A DNA stretch of 64,000 nt from Paracoccaceae bacterium. Its GTDB lineage: Bacteria; Pseudomonadota; Alphaproteobacteria; Rhodobacterales; Rhodobacteraceae. The notes below the pieces were generated by a model. It was not told where the DNA came from and did no database searches. It worked only from the letters and a program-made list of their open reading frames with translations. Position numbers and translations under genes: made by a program. Positions 10,030 through 19,691 of this stretch are shown here, piece by piece (the stretch's first letter is position 1; each line of letters opens with the position of its first letter). The DNA lies in assembly GCA_902631295.1 (NCBI GenBank), contig CACOXV010000001.1, positions 82,903 through 146,902 of the forward strand, in the 5' to 3' direction.

Positions 10030-10731
10030 TTAGGTTTGAAAACAGCAGCTACCCAGTCCAGCAAGCTCATGCTCTATCTCTTCCCAATCATCACAGTGGA
10101 CTAAGTTACAACGCGAATTCACGTTTTCAAGCCAAACAAAGACCGAGATGAATGGCTGCTGATAAACTCGAGTAGCGTGAGGAGCGCCAGATGGGTTCCA
10201 AATAAGTGACCCAGCTGGATAATCTTTCCAATCGCGTGTGCCAAACCGCCATCCAGATTTTTCGGAAAGGTTAACATACAGCTCTGGCGCTTCGTGGTTA
10301 TGGTCACGGTAAAGCGTACGCGGCCCGAGCATGAAAATGCCAAGGCTAAAATCAGGATTGTAATACCCGCATGCGTCTGATCCGATTAATAGAGTATGCA
10401 GATTGCATTTCGTGTACCCTTTTCCCAAATCAGCACCTTGTTGATAAAATTGAGCGTTATCTTCGCGCCAGACCAAATCATCTTTGGCCGCTTTCAGACA
10501 AATGGCGATTTCAACTAATTCGGGAGCAGTAATCCCGGCGATTGCGTTCCTTAGAACCTCATCATGTCGGGTTCTTTGGGGTGGTATATCAATAAGCCTC
10601 TCATCAGACAGGTCCATGCCTGCCAACTTGTCCAACGTAATATCGACGCCTGACACACAACCTTTATGAGCCCTCAGGTAGGTGACAACAGAACATATAA
10701 GCGCCTGAATACGATTTTGCTTGTCTGTCAT
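10030..10731 (-). CDS. cupin-type dimethylsulfoniopropionate (DMSP) lyase-like protein (DddQ/DddL family)
   Basis: 'GPRTLYRDHNHEAPELYVNLSEKSGWRFGTRDW…GSLIWNPSGAPHATR': YxxHxHxxxExY plus distal PHATR of cupin DMSP lyases; start set to ATG at 10731 inside the longer ORF. Confidence 0.8.
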   Translation of the reverse strand: MTDKQNRIQALICSVVTYLRAHKGCVSGVDITLDKLAGMDLSDERLIDIPPQRTRHDEVLRNAIAGITAPELVEIAICLKAAKDDLVWREDNAQFYQQGADLGKGYTKCNLHTLLIGSDACGYYNPDFSLGIFMLGPRTLYRDHNHEAPELYVNLSEKSGWRFGTRDWKDYPAGSLIWNPSGAPHATRVYQQPFISVFVWLENVNSRCNLVHCDDWEEIEHELAGLGSCCFQT

Positions 10732-10834
10732 AGTTTTTAGCCCGCATCCTAATCGATTAAGAGTAACAGCTATTATTTTCCATACTCGAAGTTTACCTAG
10801 ACAAAAATTACTGTAGTAAACGAAACTTTTGCAA

Positions 10835-12169
10835 TCATATACGCTCGTTATCCGACATTTGCTCCAAAGCGTTTCCCGCAGCCTCAATCGAAGTATCAAT
10901 ATCAGCCTGAGTATGCTCGGTGCAGCTCAGATTATGAAGAATTTTATTACCGGAAAAGAAAACTCCTTGATCCCTCATTTTTTGCGAAAAATCCGCATAC
11001 TTTGCCAAATTTACCGTCTGGCAAAAATCCCGGTAGTTAGTAATTTCGTCAAGATCGGTAAAGACTGGGTGAAACATTGAACCAATATTTTGAACCCGCA
11101 TATTCTGTCCTGTGTCGGCAGCGGCTTGGTTTAAACGCTCAGTCATTTGATTTCCAATTTCAGAGATCTTTTTGTATCCGGCGTAATTATCACGGCTCAT
11201 TTCCTCAAGCATTGTTTTCGTCGCAAACAAACCCAAACGTGGGGCATTGTGGCTTCCATAGTGTAACACTTTACCATATTCGATGCTTTCCATGATGTGA
11301 TTGGGACCTGCGATTGCAGCGATTGGAAAACCTTGACCTAGGGCTTTGCCGTAAGTGACTATATCAGGCTTTAATCCGTATAGTTCAGCCACGCCACCTG
11401 GAGCCACCCGAAATCCAGTGACTGTTTCATCGAGGTAAAACAAAACTTCGAACTCTCTGCAAAGGGCCTCCACCGCTTTTAAGTAGCCCGGGTTAGGTGG
11501 GATGACCCCCATATTAGACATCACACCCTCCATAACAATACAGGCAATTTCATGTCCATGAGAGCGCAGCACTCGTTCCAAAGCCTCCACATCATTCCAA
11601 ACACAGACTAAAGTATCTTCCCAGGAGCCTGGTGTTAATCCAGAACTGTCAGGAATGCGTACGGGATCATTTGGATGCCCGAGCGAAGTCACATACTGCG
11701 GATTAGAGCTTACCAACAGACCATCATACCATCCATGATAATGGCCCTCAAACTTTAGGATTTTACGCTTACCAGTAATGCCACGTGCCATTCTAACTCC
11801 AGTCATACAAGCTTCCGTGCCTGTATTTGCAAAGCGCACTTTATCGATGTGGGGCAGCATACTGACCATCAATTCAGCAGTCTCCACTTCAACCTCAAGA
11901 GCCGTTGCGAAATGGGTACCCCCAGCAACTTCTTGTTGGATCACCTCAACAATTTTTGGATGGGCATGGCCCATTGGAAGACAACCAAACGATAACTGCC
12001 AATCGATGTACTCATTTCCATCTACATCCCAGACCCGAGATCCCCGTCCTTCGCGAATATAGGGCGGAAACGGTTTATAATTCATGGGCCCACGTGATGC
12101 CGAACTGCAACCTTCCACCAAAACGTCCATTGCGCGGCCAAATAAAACTTTAGATTGTTTGTGCTGCAT
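10835..12169 (-). CDS. class III aminotransferase (glutamate-1-semialdehyde aminomutase-like)
   Basis: 'FANTGTEACMTGVRMARGITGKRKILKFEGHYHGWYD', 'FYLDETVTGFRV', PLP Lys 'PDIVTYGKALGQGFPIAAIAG'. Confidence 0.9.
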   Translation of the reverse strand: MQHKQSKVLFGRAMDVLVEGCSSASRGPMNYKPFPPYIREGRGSRVWDVDGNEYIDWQLSFGCLPMGHAHPKIVEVIQQEVAGGTHFATALEVEVETAELMVSMLPHIDKVRFANTGTEACMTGVRMARGITGKRKILKFEGHYHGWYDGLLVSSNPQYVTSLGHPNDPVRIPDSSGLTPGSWEDTLVCVWNDVEALERVLRSHGHEIACIVMEGVMSNMGVIPPNPGYLKAVEALCREFEVLFYLDETVTGFRVAPGGVAELYGLKPDIVTYGKALGQGFPIAAIAGPNHIMESIEYGKVLHYGSHNAPRLGLFATKTMLEEMSRDNYAGYKKISEIGNQMTERLNQAAADTGQNMRVQNIGSMFHPVFTDLDEITNYRDFCQTVNLAKYADFSQKMRDQGVFFSGNKILHNLSCTEHTQADIDTSIEAAGNALEQMSDNERI

Positions 12170-12192
12170 ATCCTATCCCATCTAATTTCGGC

Positions 12193-13272
12193 TTAGCTCA
12201 AAGCATGCAAAAGCTCGTTCGCCTGGTCTTGGGCGGTTTCCGTTGAAAGGGTCTCAATATTTTTTCCAAGAAGTTTACGCAATGCTTTTTGTGTTTCAAC
12301 CGTAAATACAATAGTCCCATCTTGTGACACCTCGTCAATACCATCCCACTTTAAAGACGCTTCATTTACCGCGATAGCCTGTTCTAAAGACCATTCATTT
12401 GGAAGATCAATTGTAATGCAGGAATTACCAGCGCGAACAGGGTACCCCCCAATAAGGGTGCCAATACCTGGCAAATGTATTGATCTTTCCGTTTCCCCCG
12501 TAAGAGCATGCAGTGCAACAAGGCCCGATGATGCGGTAACACGGTTAAAATGCAAATCATATGGAAATGGAAAAACCTCGCGAAGAACATCTTCGGCGAT
12601 AGTAGTGACATCTTTATCTGACACGGTGGCTTTGAGCAAATAAGGTGGTAATTTACCTGGTTCTCGATCATTTAGAACAAAATACTCGAAAGCATGTTGT
12701 GCTACCAACTTAACTTCAACATTGTTTGGTAAACAGTTGAGTGCACGACTGACGCCAATTTGAATTTTTGCAATTGGCTCTTGAACATTTCCAATGCCAA
12801 AGTCCGGACCAAATCCAGTTCGGTTCAGCATGGCGTTTATCACATCTGGGAAAGAAGCCCCAATCCAGATAGAATTTACACCAGATTCTGCAATCCGGTT
12901 TCTAAATTTCTGCATAAGTGAAAGGTGAAGCGCAGTATAGGCAGCAAATGGCATATCAATCCCATCTGGTGCTAATTTCCACCACGGTAACAGGGACGGA
13001 GCAGAAAAAATAAAATCAGGCTTCATCTCTCTAAGTTTAGTAGAAAAATCATTGCTATGAACATCCAATTTTTCTGCAATTATCCTTGGGAAAAAACCTT
13101 CGATCCCCGCACCTAGCACCGCGTTATTGGCTCTTTTTTTTGCCTTTTTGAGATCTCTACTTGCAACTACAATAGTGTCGAATATGTCGCTCCTAGCGAC
13201 GGCCTCTAAAAGATGTGTTGCAAGTTCGCCCATTGAGATGAAGAGCAAACATGGCTTATTCATTCTATGCAC
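12193..13272 (-). CDS. Rossmann-fold NAD(P)-binding-like protein of unknown function (saccharopine-dehydrogenase-like?)
   Basis: 359 aa; 'LLFISMGELATHLLEAVARSDIFDTIVVASRDLKKAKKRA' N-terminus; spaced 23 nt from the aminotransferase start. Confidence 0.5.
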   Translation of the reverse strand: MHRMNKPCLLFISMGELATHLLEAVARSDIFDTIVVASRDLKKAKKRANNAVLGAGIEGFFPRIIAEKLDVHSNDFSTKLREMKPDFIFSAPSLLPWWKLAPDGIDMPFAAYTALHLSLMQKFRNRIAESGVNSIWIGASFPDVINAMLNRTGFGPDFGIGNVQEPIAKIQIGVSRALNCLPNNVEVKLVAQHAFEYFVLNDREPGKLPPYLLKATVSDKDVTTIAEDVLREVFPFPYDLHFNRVTASSGLVALHALTGETERSIHLPGIGTLIGGYPVRAGNSCITIDLPNEWSLEQAIAVNEASLKWDGIDEVSQDGTIVFTVETQKALRKLLGKNIETLSTETAQDQANELLHALS

Positions 13273-13576
13273 CTAACTACATCTATAATTACGAGTCGAA
13301 GATATATAGCATTTTCCAGATTGTATACTTATCTAGCAAATGGGTATTTTATCAAATTCAATTTCTAAAATTGCACAATTTATTTACCTAGGAAATGTCA
13401 GATATATTAGACTGGGGAATAAAAGATTGTTCAGATTGGCGACATCAGGTCCTCAATTTTTCAAAACTGGTCAATTACCAACCGGCGTCATACAAAAGTG
13501 AAATGCATTAAAGACAGCATAATAAAATTTGTTTTACAGCCTATTCATCACACATAAAATAATTAAATTTACGATG

Positions 13577-14314
13577 TTATTTCGAAACTGATTTCAATAT
13601 TTTTGAACAACCCACAAGTTCTTTTTTTTCTGGCCAAGAGTAAGCCCCAACTTTTGAAGTATTTTTACCGTAAGTAACAAGACCCTCTGCTACCTTTACT
13701 GCAGAAACAGTTCCGTCAAAAACTGGAACCCCGATAGCCTCTTGTACGCGCAAGTCGAGTGGGCCCATTCCAGCGCAGCCAAGACAAATTGCCTCTGCAC
13801 CATCATTCTCGATTGCCAGTTTTGCCTCATTAATCATCTCATTGACGGCTCTTTCAGGATCTTGCTCAATTTCTAGGACTGTAAGATTAGTTGCCCTTAT
13901 TGATGCACATTTTGAAGTGAGCCCAAGTTGTTTTACCAAGTCTTCTAAAAGTGGTTTAATTCTTGGGATTACTGTAACTACAGAAAATTTATGACCTACA
14001 AAACATGCCATATGCATTGATGCCTCACCAATGCCAACTACAGGTTTATCGGTGATTTCTCTACATGCTGAAACGCCGGGGTCGCCATAGCAAGCGATTA
14101 TAAATGCATCATAATCTTCCTTAAATTTTGCAACTGTTTCTACTGTTGCCATTGCCGACAAATATTCCTCGAAATGCCCCTCTATGGAGCGTGGTCCCCA
14201 TTCGGGGCTAATTGCTTTAATTTTTGTGTCCGGCATACAATACTTTTCGGCCATCTCTCCTATACTTTTAGTCATCTCTAAAGTTGTATTCGGATTTATA
14301 ACAAGTAGTTTCAT
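13577..14314 (-). CDS. Asp/Glu/hydantoin racemase family protein
   Basis: 'MKLLVINPNTTLEMT', 'FIIACYGDPGVSACRE', 'AICLGCAGMGPL'. Confidence 0.9.
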   Translation of the reverse strand: MKLLVINPNTTLEMTKSIGEMAEKYCMPDTKIKAISPEWGPRSIEGHFEEYLSAMATVETVAKFKEDYDAFIIACYGDPGVSACREITDKPVVGIGEASMHMACFVGHKFSVVTVIPRIKPLLEDLVKQLGLTSKCASIRATNLTVLEIEQDPERAVNEMINEAKLAIENDGAEAICLGCAGMGPLDLRVQEAIGVPVFDGTVSAVKVAEGLVTYGKNTSKVGAYSWPEKKELVGCSKILKSVSK

Positions 14315-14356
14315 TAGATCCTCGCTTACGGTTTCCTAAACCGTTTTGTTTTTGTT

Positions 14357-14590
14357 TCACATTTTGTAAAAAACAGATTTGATACCCAAGGCATCTGCTA
14401 AATTATCTGGATTAATTAAAGATGTAGGCTGATAACCTTCCCACTTAAAAATCTGTTCATAGGCAGAATAAACTTCTCGAAGACGAACAATATTTTTAAT
14501 AAGCGCTTGCGCCTCATTAAATGGCAATTGATGAGAATTAAGGTATATCAGCCTTATGCTAGTTTGATTTTTAAAATAATGGTAATTCAT
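14357..14590 (-). CDS. hypothetical small protein (77 aa), overlapping the upstream oxidoreductase stop
   Basis: ATG at 14590 overlaps TGA of the upstream gene (ATGA), consistent with translational coupling; no recognised family. Confidence 0.45.
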   Translation of the reverse strand: MNYHYFKNQTSIRLIYLNSHQLPFNEAQALIKNIVRLREVYSAYEQIFKWEGYQPTSLINPDNLADALGIKSVFYKM

Positions 14591-15567
14591 TTAAGCTTTA
14601 TTAAAATTTTTCCTGATATTTTACGGCTGTCTAATGCTTGGTATGCTAGGTTAAAGTCCTCTAGTGCGAACGTATGTTCAATAAATAACTTTAGTTTTTT
14701 ATTTTTAATCATTTCTTGGATAATATTCTGAGCCTGCAACCAATCTTCCGACTTATGATCGATATGGCCGATATGTAATCTTGAGAAAGTTAAAGACCTT
14801 AAGACCAATTGGGACCATAGGTTGTCATACGGTTTCCCACTGGCTTCTCCATAACTTACTACATGACCTAGGTTTTGCATTAAATCGAAGCTTTCATTTA
14901 GAATATCCGCGCCAGTGGAGTCAATTAATAATCTTACAGGAGATTTACCAAATTTTTGCTGAATTTCTTGTGTGAATTCTTGCTTGGTTCTGTCCAAAAC
15001 TTGGTCAGCCCCACACTCTAATGGTCTTTTCTCCTTTCCACTTGTCCCTACGGTACCTATCACCGTTGCTCCGACGTGCTTTGCAAGCTGTGTTAGGTTC
15101 AATCCAACACCACCACCGATAGCATGAATCAGAACAATATCAGAGGCGTCTACCTTGCCAATAGTATTCAATAAATGAAATGCTGTTGTTGTTTGGACAT
15201 AGTACGCTGCTCCTGCTTCAAGTGAAACCTCGTCAATCAATTTTGTGACGCTAGCCTCAGGTACACTTAAATACTCTGAAAAAGCACCAGCGTCTTCGGA
15301 AAAGCCTGCTACTCTGTCACCAACCGAAAATTTTTGAACTTCTGAGCCACATTTTACAACAATGCCTGAAAACTCTATTCCCGCATTAAGTGGATAACCC
15401 TTGGGGTGAGGATAAGATCCATTGCACATCATCAGATCAGCGTAATTCAACCCTCCATAATGGACTTCAACTAAAATTTCATGGTGGTTTAAATCAGGTT
15501 TGGGTAAATTAACTCCCAAACTTCTGTGGAAATTTTCATCAATTTTATTTATTTGAATTCCCTTCAT
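14587..15567 (-). CDS. NADPH:quinone oxidoreductase / zinc-type alcohol dehydrogenase-like (MDR family)
   Basis: 'GGLNYADLMMCNGSYPHPKGYPLNAGIEFSGIVV', 'DIVLIHAIGGGVGLNLTQLAKHVGATVIGTVG'. Confidence 0.9.
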   Translation of the reverse strand: MKGIQINKIDENFHRSLGVNLPKPDLNHHEILVEVHYGGLNYADLMMCNGSYPHPKGYPLNAGIEFSGIVVKCGSEVQKFSVGDRVAGFSEDAGAFSEYLSVPEASVTKLIDEVSLEAGAAYYVQTTTAFHLLNTIGKVDASDIVLIHAIGGGVGLNLTQLAKHVGATVIGTVGTSGKEKRPLECGADQVLDRTKQEFTQEIQQKFGKSPVRLLIDSTGADILNESFDLMQNLGHVVSYGEASGKPYDNLWSQLVLRSLTFSRLHIGHIDHKSEDWLQAQNIIQEMIKNKKLKLFIEHTFALEDFNLAYQALDSRKISGKILIKLK

Positions 15568-15618
15568 CCGAGCGACCCCTTCTGTCTATTGACTCATAGT
15601 CAAAATCTGCCCAACATT

Positions 15619-17745
15619 ATGGTGCACTATACTTTTATAAAAAGGAAGAAGAAGTTGTATTCAATTGGTATTGATGTTGGTGGCACATTTACTGATTTTT
15701 TCTGTTTCGATCATTCTGATCAAAAAACTTTTGTGTATAAAACAGCATCAACCCCCGATGACCCATCCAAAGCAGTCTGTGCTGGTCTGGAGGCGCTCTT
15801 AACAAAATACTCCATCAAAGCAACAGACGTTTCCACCATTTTTCACGGTACTACCGTTGGTACTAATTCCATACTTGAGGGCAAAGGCGCGAAAGTTGGT
15901 TTAATAACCAACTCTGGTTTTAGAGATATTCTGCATATTGGCAGACATCAAAGGCCACAGCATTATTCGATTGGACAGGAAATCCCGTGGCAAAACAGAG
16001 CCTTGATAGAACGTAAGTTTAGAAAAACCGTAAACTGCCGTCTTGATAGCTCTGGCAACGAAATTACACCGTTAGATGAAAAAAGTATTCTGGCTCACTT
16101 AGAGTTTTTTGAGGAGAATAATGTCAATTCTGTTCTTATAGCTTTCCTGTTTTCTTATAGAAATAATGCACATGAGCGTCGAGTTTCAGAACTTGTAAGA
16201 GACCAAATGCCAAACGCTTTTGTTACGACTTCATCGAGTGTCTCTCCACAATTTCGTGAATTTGAACGTTTTACTACTGGTGCCGTTGCTGCTTTCATTG
16301 GGCCAAAAGTTACGGGTTATATTGATAATTTGTCACTTACTTTAAAGAAAATTTGTCAGAATGCTGAGTTGAGAATTATGACTTCCAGTGGCGGTCTGGC
16401 TACACCAGAAATGATAATGAGACATCCCGAACTTACCTTGCTTTCGGGATTAGTTGCCGGGGCAAATGCTGGTTTATGGCTTGCATCTAAGAAAAAAATG
16501 AAAAACCTAATCACTCTTGATATAGGAGGGACTAGTGCTGACATTTCAATTATTAATAATGGACAATTGAATGAGGTCAGTTCACGTAATGCAAGTATCT
16601 CAGGTTACCCAGTACAGCTACCAATGATTGATATTCACACGATTGGCGCTGGGGGAGGTTCGATTGCTAGAGTAGATGCTGGTGGTGGTTTTAAAGTTGG
16701 TCCTGAGAGTGCTGGAGCTTCTCCTGGTCCAGCGTGTTATAATTTGGGTGGATCAAAACCAACAGTAACAGATGCAAATTTAGTGCTTGGTAGGCTGCTA
16801 GGTGACAGAATTCTTGATGGAAGAATGACGTTGGATTCACAGATTGCAGAAACGAGCCTAAAAGAAGTTTCCTCAACCCTTGGAAGTAATATAAATCAAA
16901 CAGCACTTGGCACAATTTCAGTTCTCAATAATAACATGGCCTCAGCCATAAGATCTAGGACAATACAAAAAGGTATCGACCCAAGAGATTTTAGCTTATG
17001 CGCGTTCGGTGGAGGAGGGCCTTTACAAGCTGTCGGGGTTGCTGAAATTTTGGGTATAAATGAAGTTATTGTACCGCAGGCTCCTGGAATAATGTGTGCT
17101 TTTGGATTGTTAATTTCCCGGGTTGAATATCATTCTGTCAAAACATTGCTCATGACAAAGACACAATTTAATTTATCCACCCTTAATGAAACCTTATCTG
17201 AAATGAAAAGTTATCTGACTTCAATTTTTGAACGGGATAAGGCTGACACAAAATTAATATGCTTTGAGGCTTTTACTGATCTAAGATATGTAGGTCAGGG
17301 GTATGAGCTTAAAGTGCCCCTTAACTCTGATGTGCTAAAGTTAGAAGACTTGGAGCAGGTATGGGATGCCTTCCACAAACAGCATAAACAAGAATATGGT
17401 CACAATTTCTTATCTGCAGATATAGAAATGGTATCGGTAAAGTTGAAAGCACAAATAAAAAAAGAAAATTCGAGCGATGAATTTTCTTTTGAAAATAGCA
17501 TTGATGAAACTGTTAGTCGTTTGAATTTACCTAATACTAAAGTAGAATTTAGCATCGATGGTAAACCCCAGAGTTTTGAAACTGAAATAATAGACAGGAA
17601 GACTTTGACAGGCGGTACCCAAAAAGCTGGTCCAAACGTTATTTATCAAGAGGACAGTACAACAGTTGTACCTCCTGGATGGACAATGTCCGTTGATGAT
17701 GACCTAACTCTCAGATTAAGAAAACTGGATAATAACAATGAATGA
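15619..17745 (+). CDS. hyuA: hydantoinase/oxoprolinase subunit A (N-methylhydantoinase A-like)
   Basis: 'YSIGIDVGGTFTDFF', 'FHGTTVGTNSILEGKGAKVGLITNSGFRD', 'TLDIGGTSADISII'; start taken at ATG 15619. Confidence 0.92.
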   Translation: MVHYTFIKRKKKLYSIGIDVGGTFTDFFCFDHSDQKTFVYKTASTPDDPSKAVCAGLEALLTKYSIKATDVSTIFHGTTVGTNSILEGKGAKVGLITNSGFRDILHIGRHQRPQHYSIGQEIPWQNRALIERKFRKTVNCRLDSSGNEITPLDEKSILAHLEFFEENNVNSVLIAFLFSYRNNAHERRVSELVRDQMPNAFVTTSSSVSPQFREFERFTTGAVAAFIGPKVTGYIDNLSLTLKKICQNAELRIMTSSGGLATPEMIMRHPELTLLSGLVAGANAGLWLASKKKMKNLITLDIGGTSADISIINNGQLNEVSSRNASISGYPVQLPMIDIHTIGAGGGSIARVDAGGGFKVGPESAGASPGPACYNLGGSKPTVTDANLVLGRLLGDRILDGRMTLDSQIAETSLKEVSSTLGSNINQTALGTISVLNNNMASAIRSRTIQKGIDPRDFSLCAFGGGGPLQAVGVAEILGINEVIVPQAPGIMCAFGLLISRVEYHSVKTLLMTKTQFNLSTLNETLSEMKSYLTSIFERDKADTKLICFEAFTDLRYVGQGYELKVPLNSDVLKLEDLEQVWDAFHKQHKQEYGHNFLSADIEMVSVKLKAQIKKENSSDEFSFENSIDETVSRLNLPNTKVEFSIDGKPQSFETEIIDRKTLTGGTQKAGPNVIYQEDSTTVVPPGWTMSVDDDLTLRLRKLDNNNE

Positions 17746-19447
17746 TAAAAAGATAGACCCTTTTTTAGCATCAGTGATCCATGGAGCACTTGAAGATATA
17801 GCATTGGAAATGGGTCAGAAACTTATGCGCATGAGCTACTCAAGTATTATAAGAGAAAGTGAAGATTTTGGGACTGCGTTAACGGATCAAACAGGGCGTC
17901 AGCTTTGTGAGTGTACCATGAGCACTCCGCTCCAATCTGGCCCAATTCCAGGATATGTAATGGGTGTGCTAGAGGAGTTAAAAGGGCGGGGTGATGCAGT
18001 AAAGCCAGGCGATATTTTCATGCACAATGATCCTTATAATGGCGCATCGCATGGTCCAGATGTTGGGTTTCTTGTTCCTGTATTCTCTAATAATGACCTT
18101 GTTGGTTTCTCGGTCACGACTGCGCATCATTTAGACGTTGGGGCTTTAACCCCCGGAAGTTGTGGAATTGTTGATGCTGTTGATGCTTATGCTGAAGGCC
18201 TCCAATTTAAAGCAGTAAGAGTATACGAAAATAATAAAAAAGTTGAACCAGTGTGGCAAATTTTAAGATCGAATATCAGGATGCCAGACCTTGTAGTTGG
18301 TGACATGGAGGCACAAGTTTCTGCAGCAAGAATTGGTGCGGAGAGATTTAATGATCTTATACAAAAATATGGGCTTGAGACCATAACCGCTGCGTATGAG
18401 AATCTTCTGGATTACTCAGAAACGCTCATGCGCAAAGCTATCAATGAAGTTCCTGATGGTACCTACTATGCAGAAACATTTATAGATGGATTTCTTGATA
18501 GTGAGGATGAAAATTTAAAAGACATTAAAATTGCCGCGTCAATTAATGTCACAGGGTCGAACTTGACAGTCGATTTGGAAGGCACATCCAAGCAGATTGA
18601 TAATAAACCTATAAATATGCCCTTTGTAGGCACAGTAGATTGTGCAATATGGTTGACGCTTCGCTCTATTCTGCTTGATAGTAACGAGTTCGGTTCAATA
18701 CCTCAAAATAGTGGTCTCACGAGACCGATTGACATAACAGCACCGCTAGGTAGTCTTGCAAATCCAATTTTTCCTGCACCAGTGATAGCAAGATTTTGCC
18801 CGGGTAATGCTGTGGCTGACACGGTGATGAAGGCGATGTCACAAGCCGTTCCAGAAAAAGTCAGCGCTGGTATCGGAAATCTAAGGGTAGTTGCTTTCTC
18901 AGGTGGGCGCGCCGATTCCCAATGGGTACACATGGAAATAATGGAGGGCTCTTATGGTGGTCGATATGGGCAAGATGGTATGGATGCCGTGGACACACTG
19001 TATGCGAACACCAGAAATAACCCAATCGAGGATATCGAAAGCCATCTGCCATTGAGAGTTCTGAAATATGAATTGAGAGAAGCTGACGCGGGACATGGGA
19101 AATGGCGTGGTGGTTTAGGTACAGTCAGACTTTTTGAATTTCTAGACGATGGCGCAATTTCAATTGAGGGTGATGGACATAAGTATGAACCTTGGGGGTT
19201 CGATGGTGGTGCCAGTGGGTCTACAGCAGAGATAAACTTGGTCGAACAGTCAAACAATAAGTCGAGCCTGCCATCCAAGATTCCCTATAAGCCAATTCCA
19301 GTTGGAACAAAGATAGAAGTTCTGGGGCCAAACGGCGGAGGATATGGATCTAAATCAGAAAGAGACCCAGAATTGATAAAATCAGATTTGGAAAACGAAA
19401 TAATTACAGAAAAAATAGCAAAAGATGAATACAACATGATTTTGTAG
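17738..19447 (+). CDS. hyuB: hydantoinase B / N-methylhydantoinase B family protein
   Basis: 'VIHGALEDIALEMGQKLMRMSYSSIIRESEDFGTALTD', 'HNDPYNGASHGPDV'; overlaps the hyuA 3' end. Confidence 0.92.
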   Translation: MNDKKIDPFLASVIHGALEDIALEMGQKLMRMSYSSIIRESEDFGTALTDQTGRQLCECTMSTPLQSGPIPGYVMGVLEELKGRGDAVKPGDIFMHNDPYNGASHGPDVGFLVPVFSNNDLVGFSVTTAHHLDVGALTPGSCGIVDAVDAYAEGLQFKAVRVYENNKKVEPVWQILRSNIRMPDLVVGDMEAQVSAARIGAERFNDLIQKYGLETITAAYENLLDYSETLMRKAINEVPDGTYYAETFIDGFLDSEDENLKDIKIAASINVTGSNLTVDLEGTSKQIDNKPINMPFVGTVDCAIWLTLRSILLDSNEFGSIPQNSGLTRPIDITAPLGSLANPIFPAPVIARFCPGNAVADTVMKAMSQAVPEKVSAGIGNLRVVAFSGGRADSQWVHMEIMEGSYGGRYGQDGMDAVDTLYANTRNNPIEDIESHLPLRVLKYELREADAGHGKWRGGLGTVRLFEFLDDGAISIEGDGHKYEPWGFDGGASGSTAEINLVEQSNNKSSLPSKIPYKPIPVGTKIEVLGPNGGGYGSKSERDPELIKSDLENEIITEKIAKDEYNMIL

Positions 19448-19691
19448 AAGTTTTTGGAGCGGTCTTTAAATTATGTTTATAGAGGCTTTTTTGGAAATTT
19501 TAAATTTTGGTATCAGACTTGAGAAAACGCAAATAACCCTTATTAATCAAAGATGAAAAAATATGCGAAGATATGATTTTATGCTTTTTTTTTAATCGAA
19601 TCGTTTGATTTTTTCGATCAATTGTCTCCTAATGTCGAGACATTCAGCCGAGTCGCTGACAGCTTGCAGTCCAGCATAAGAGAAAGAATAC

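Noticed and set aside
19596-19691. Open stretch upstream of the PotA-like gene reading …FDFFDQLSPNVETFSRVADSLQSSIRERIHV, reminiscent of a GntR-type N-terminus
   Set aside because: Only about 30 codons with no start codon or downstream domain; chance-length open frame, so not claimed as a truncated regulator.
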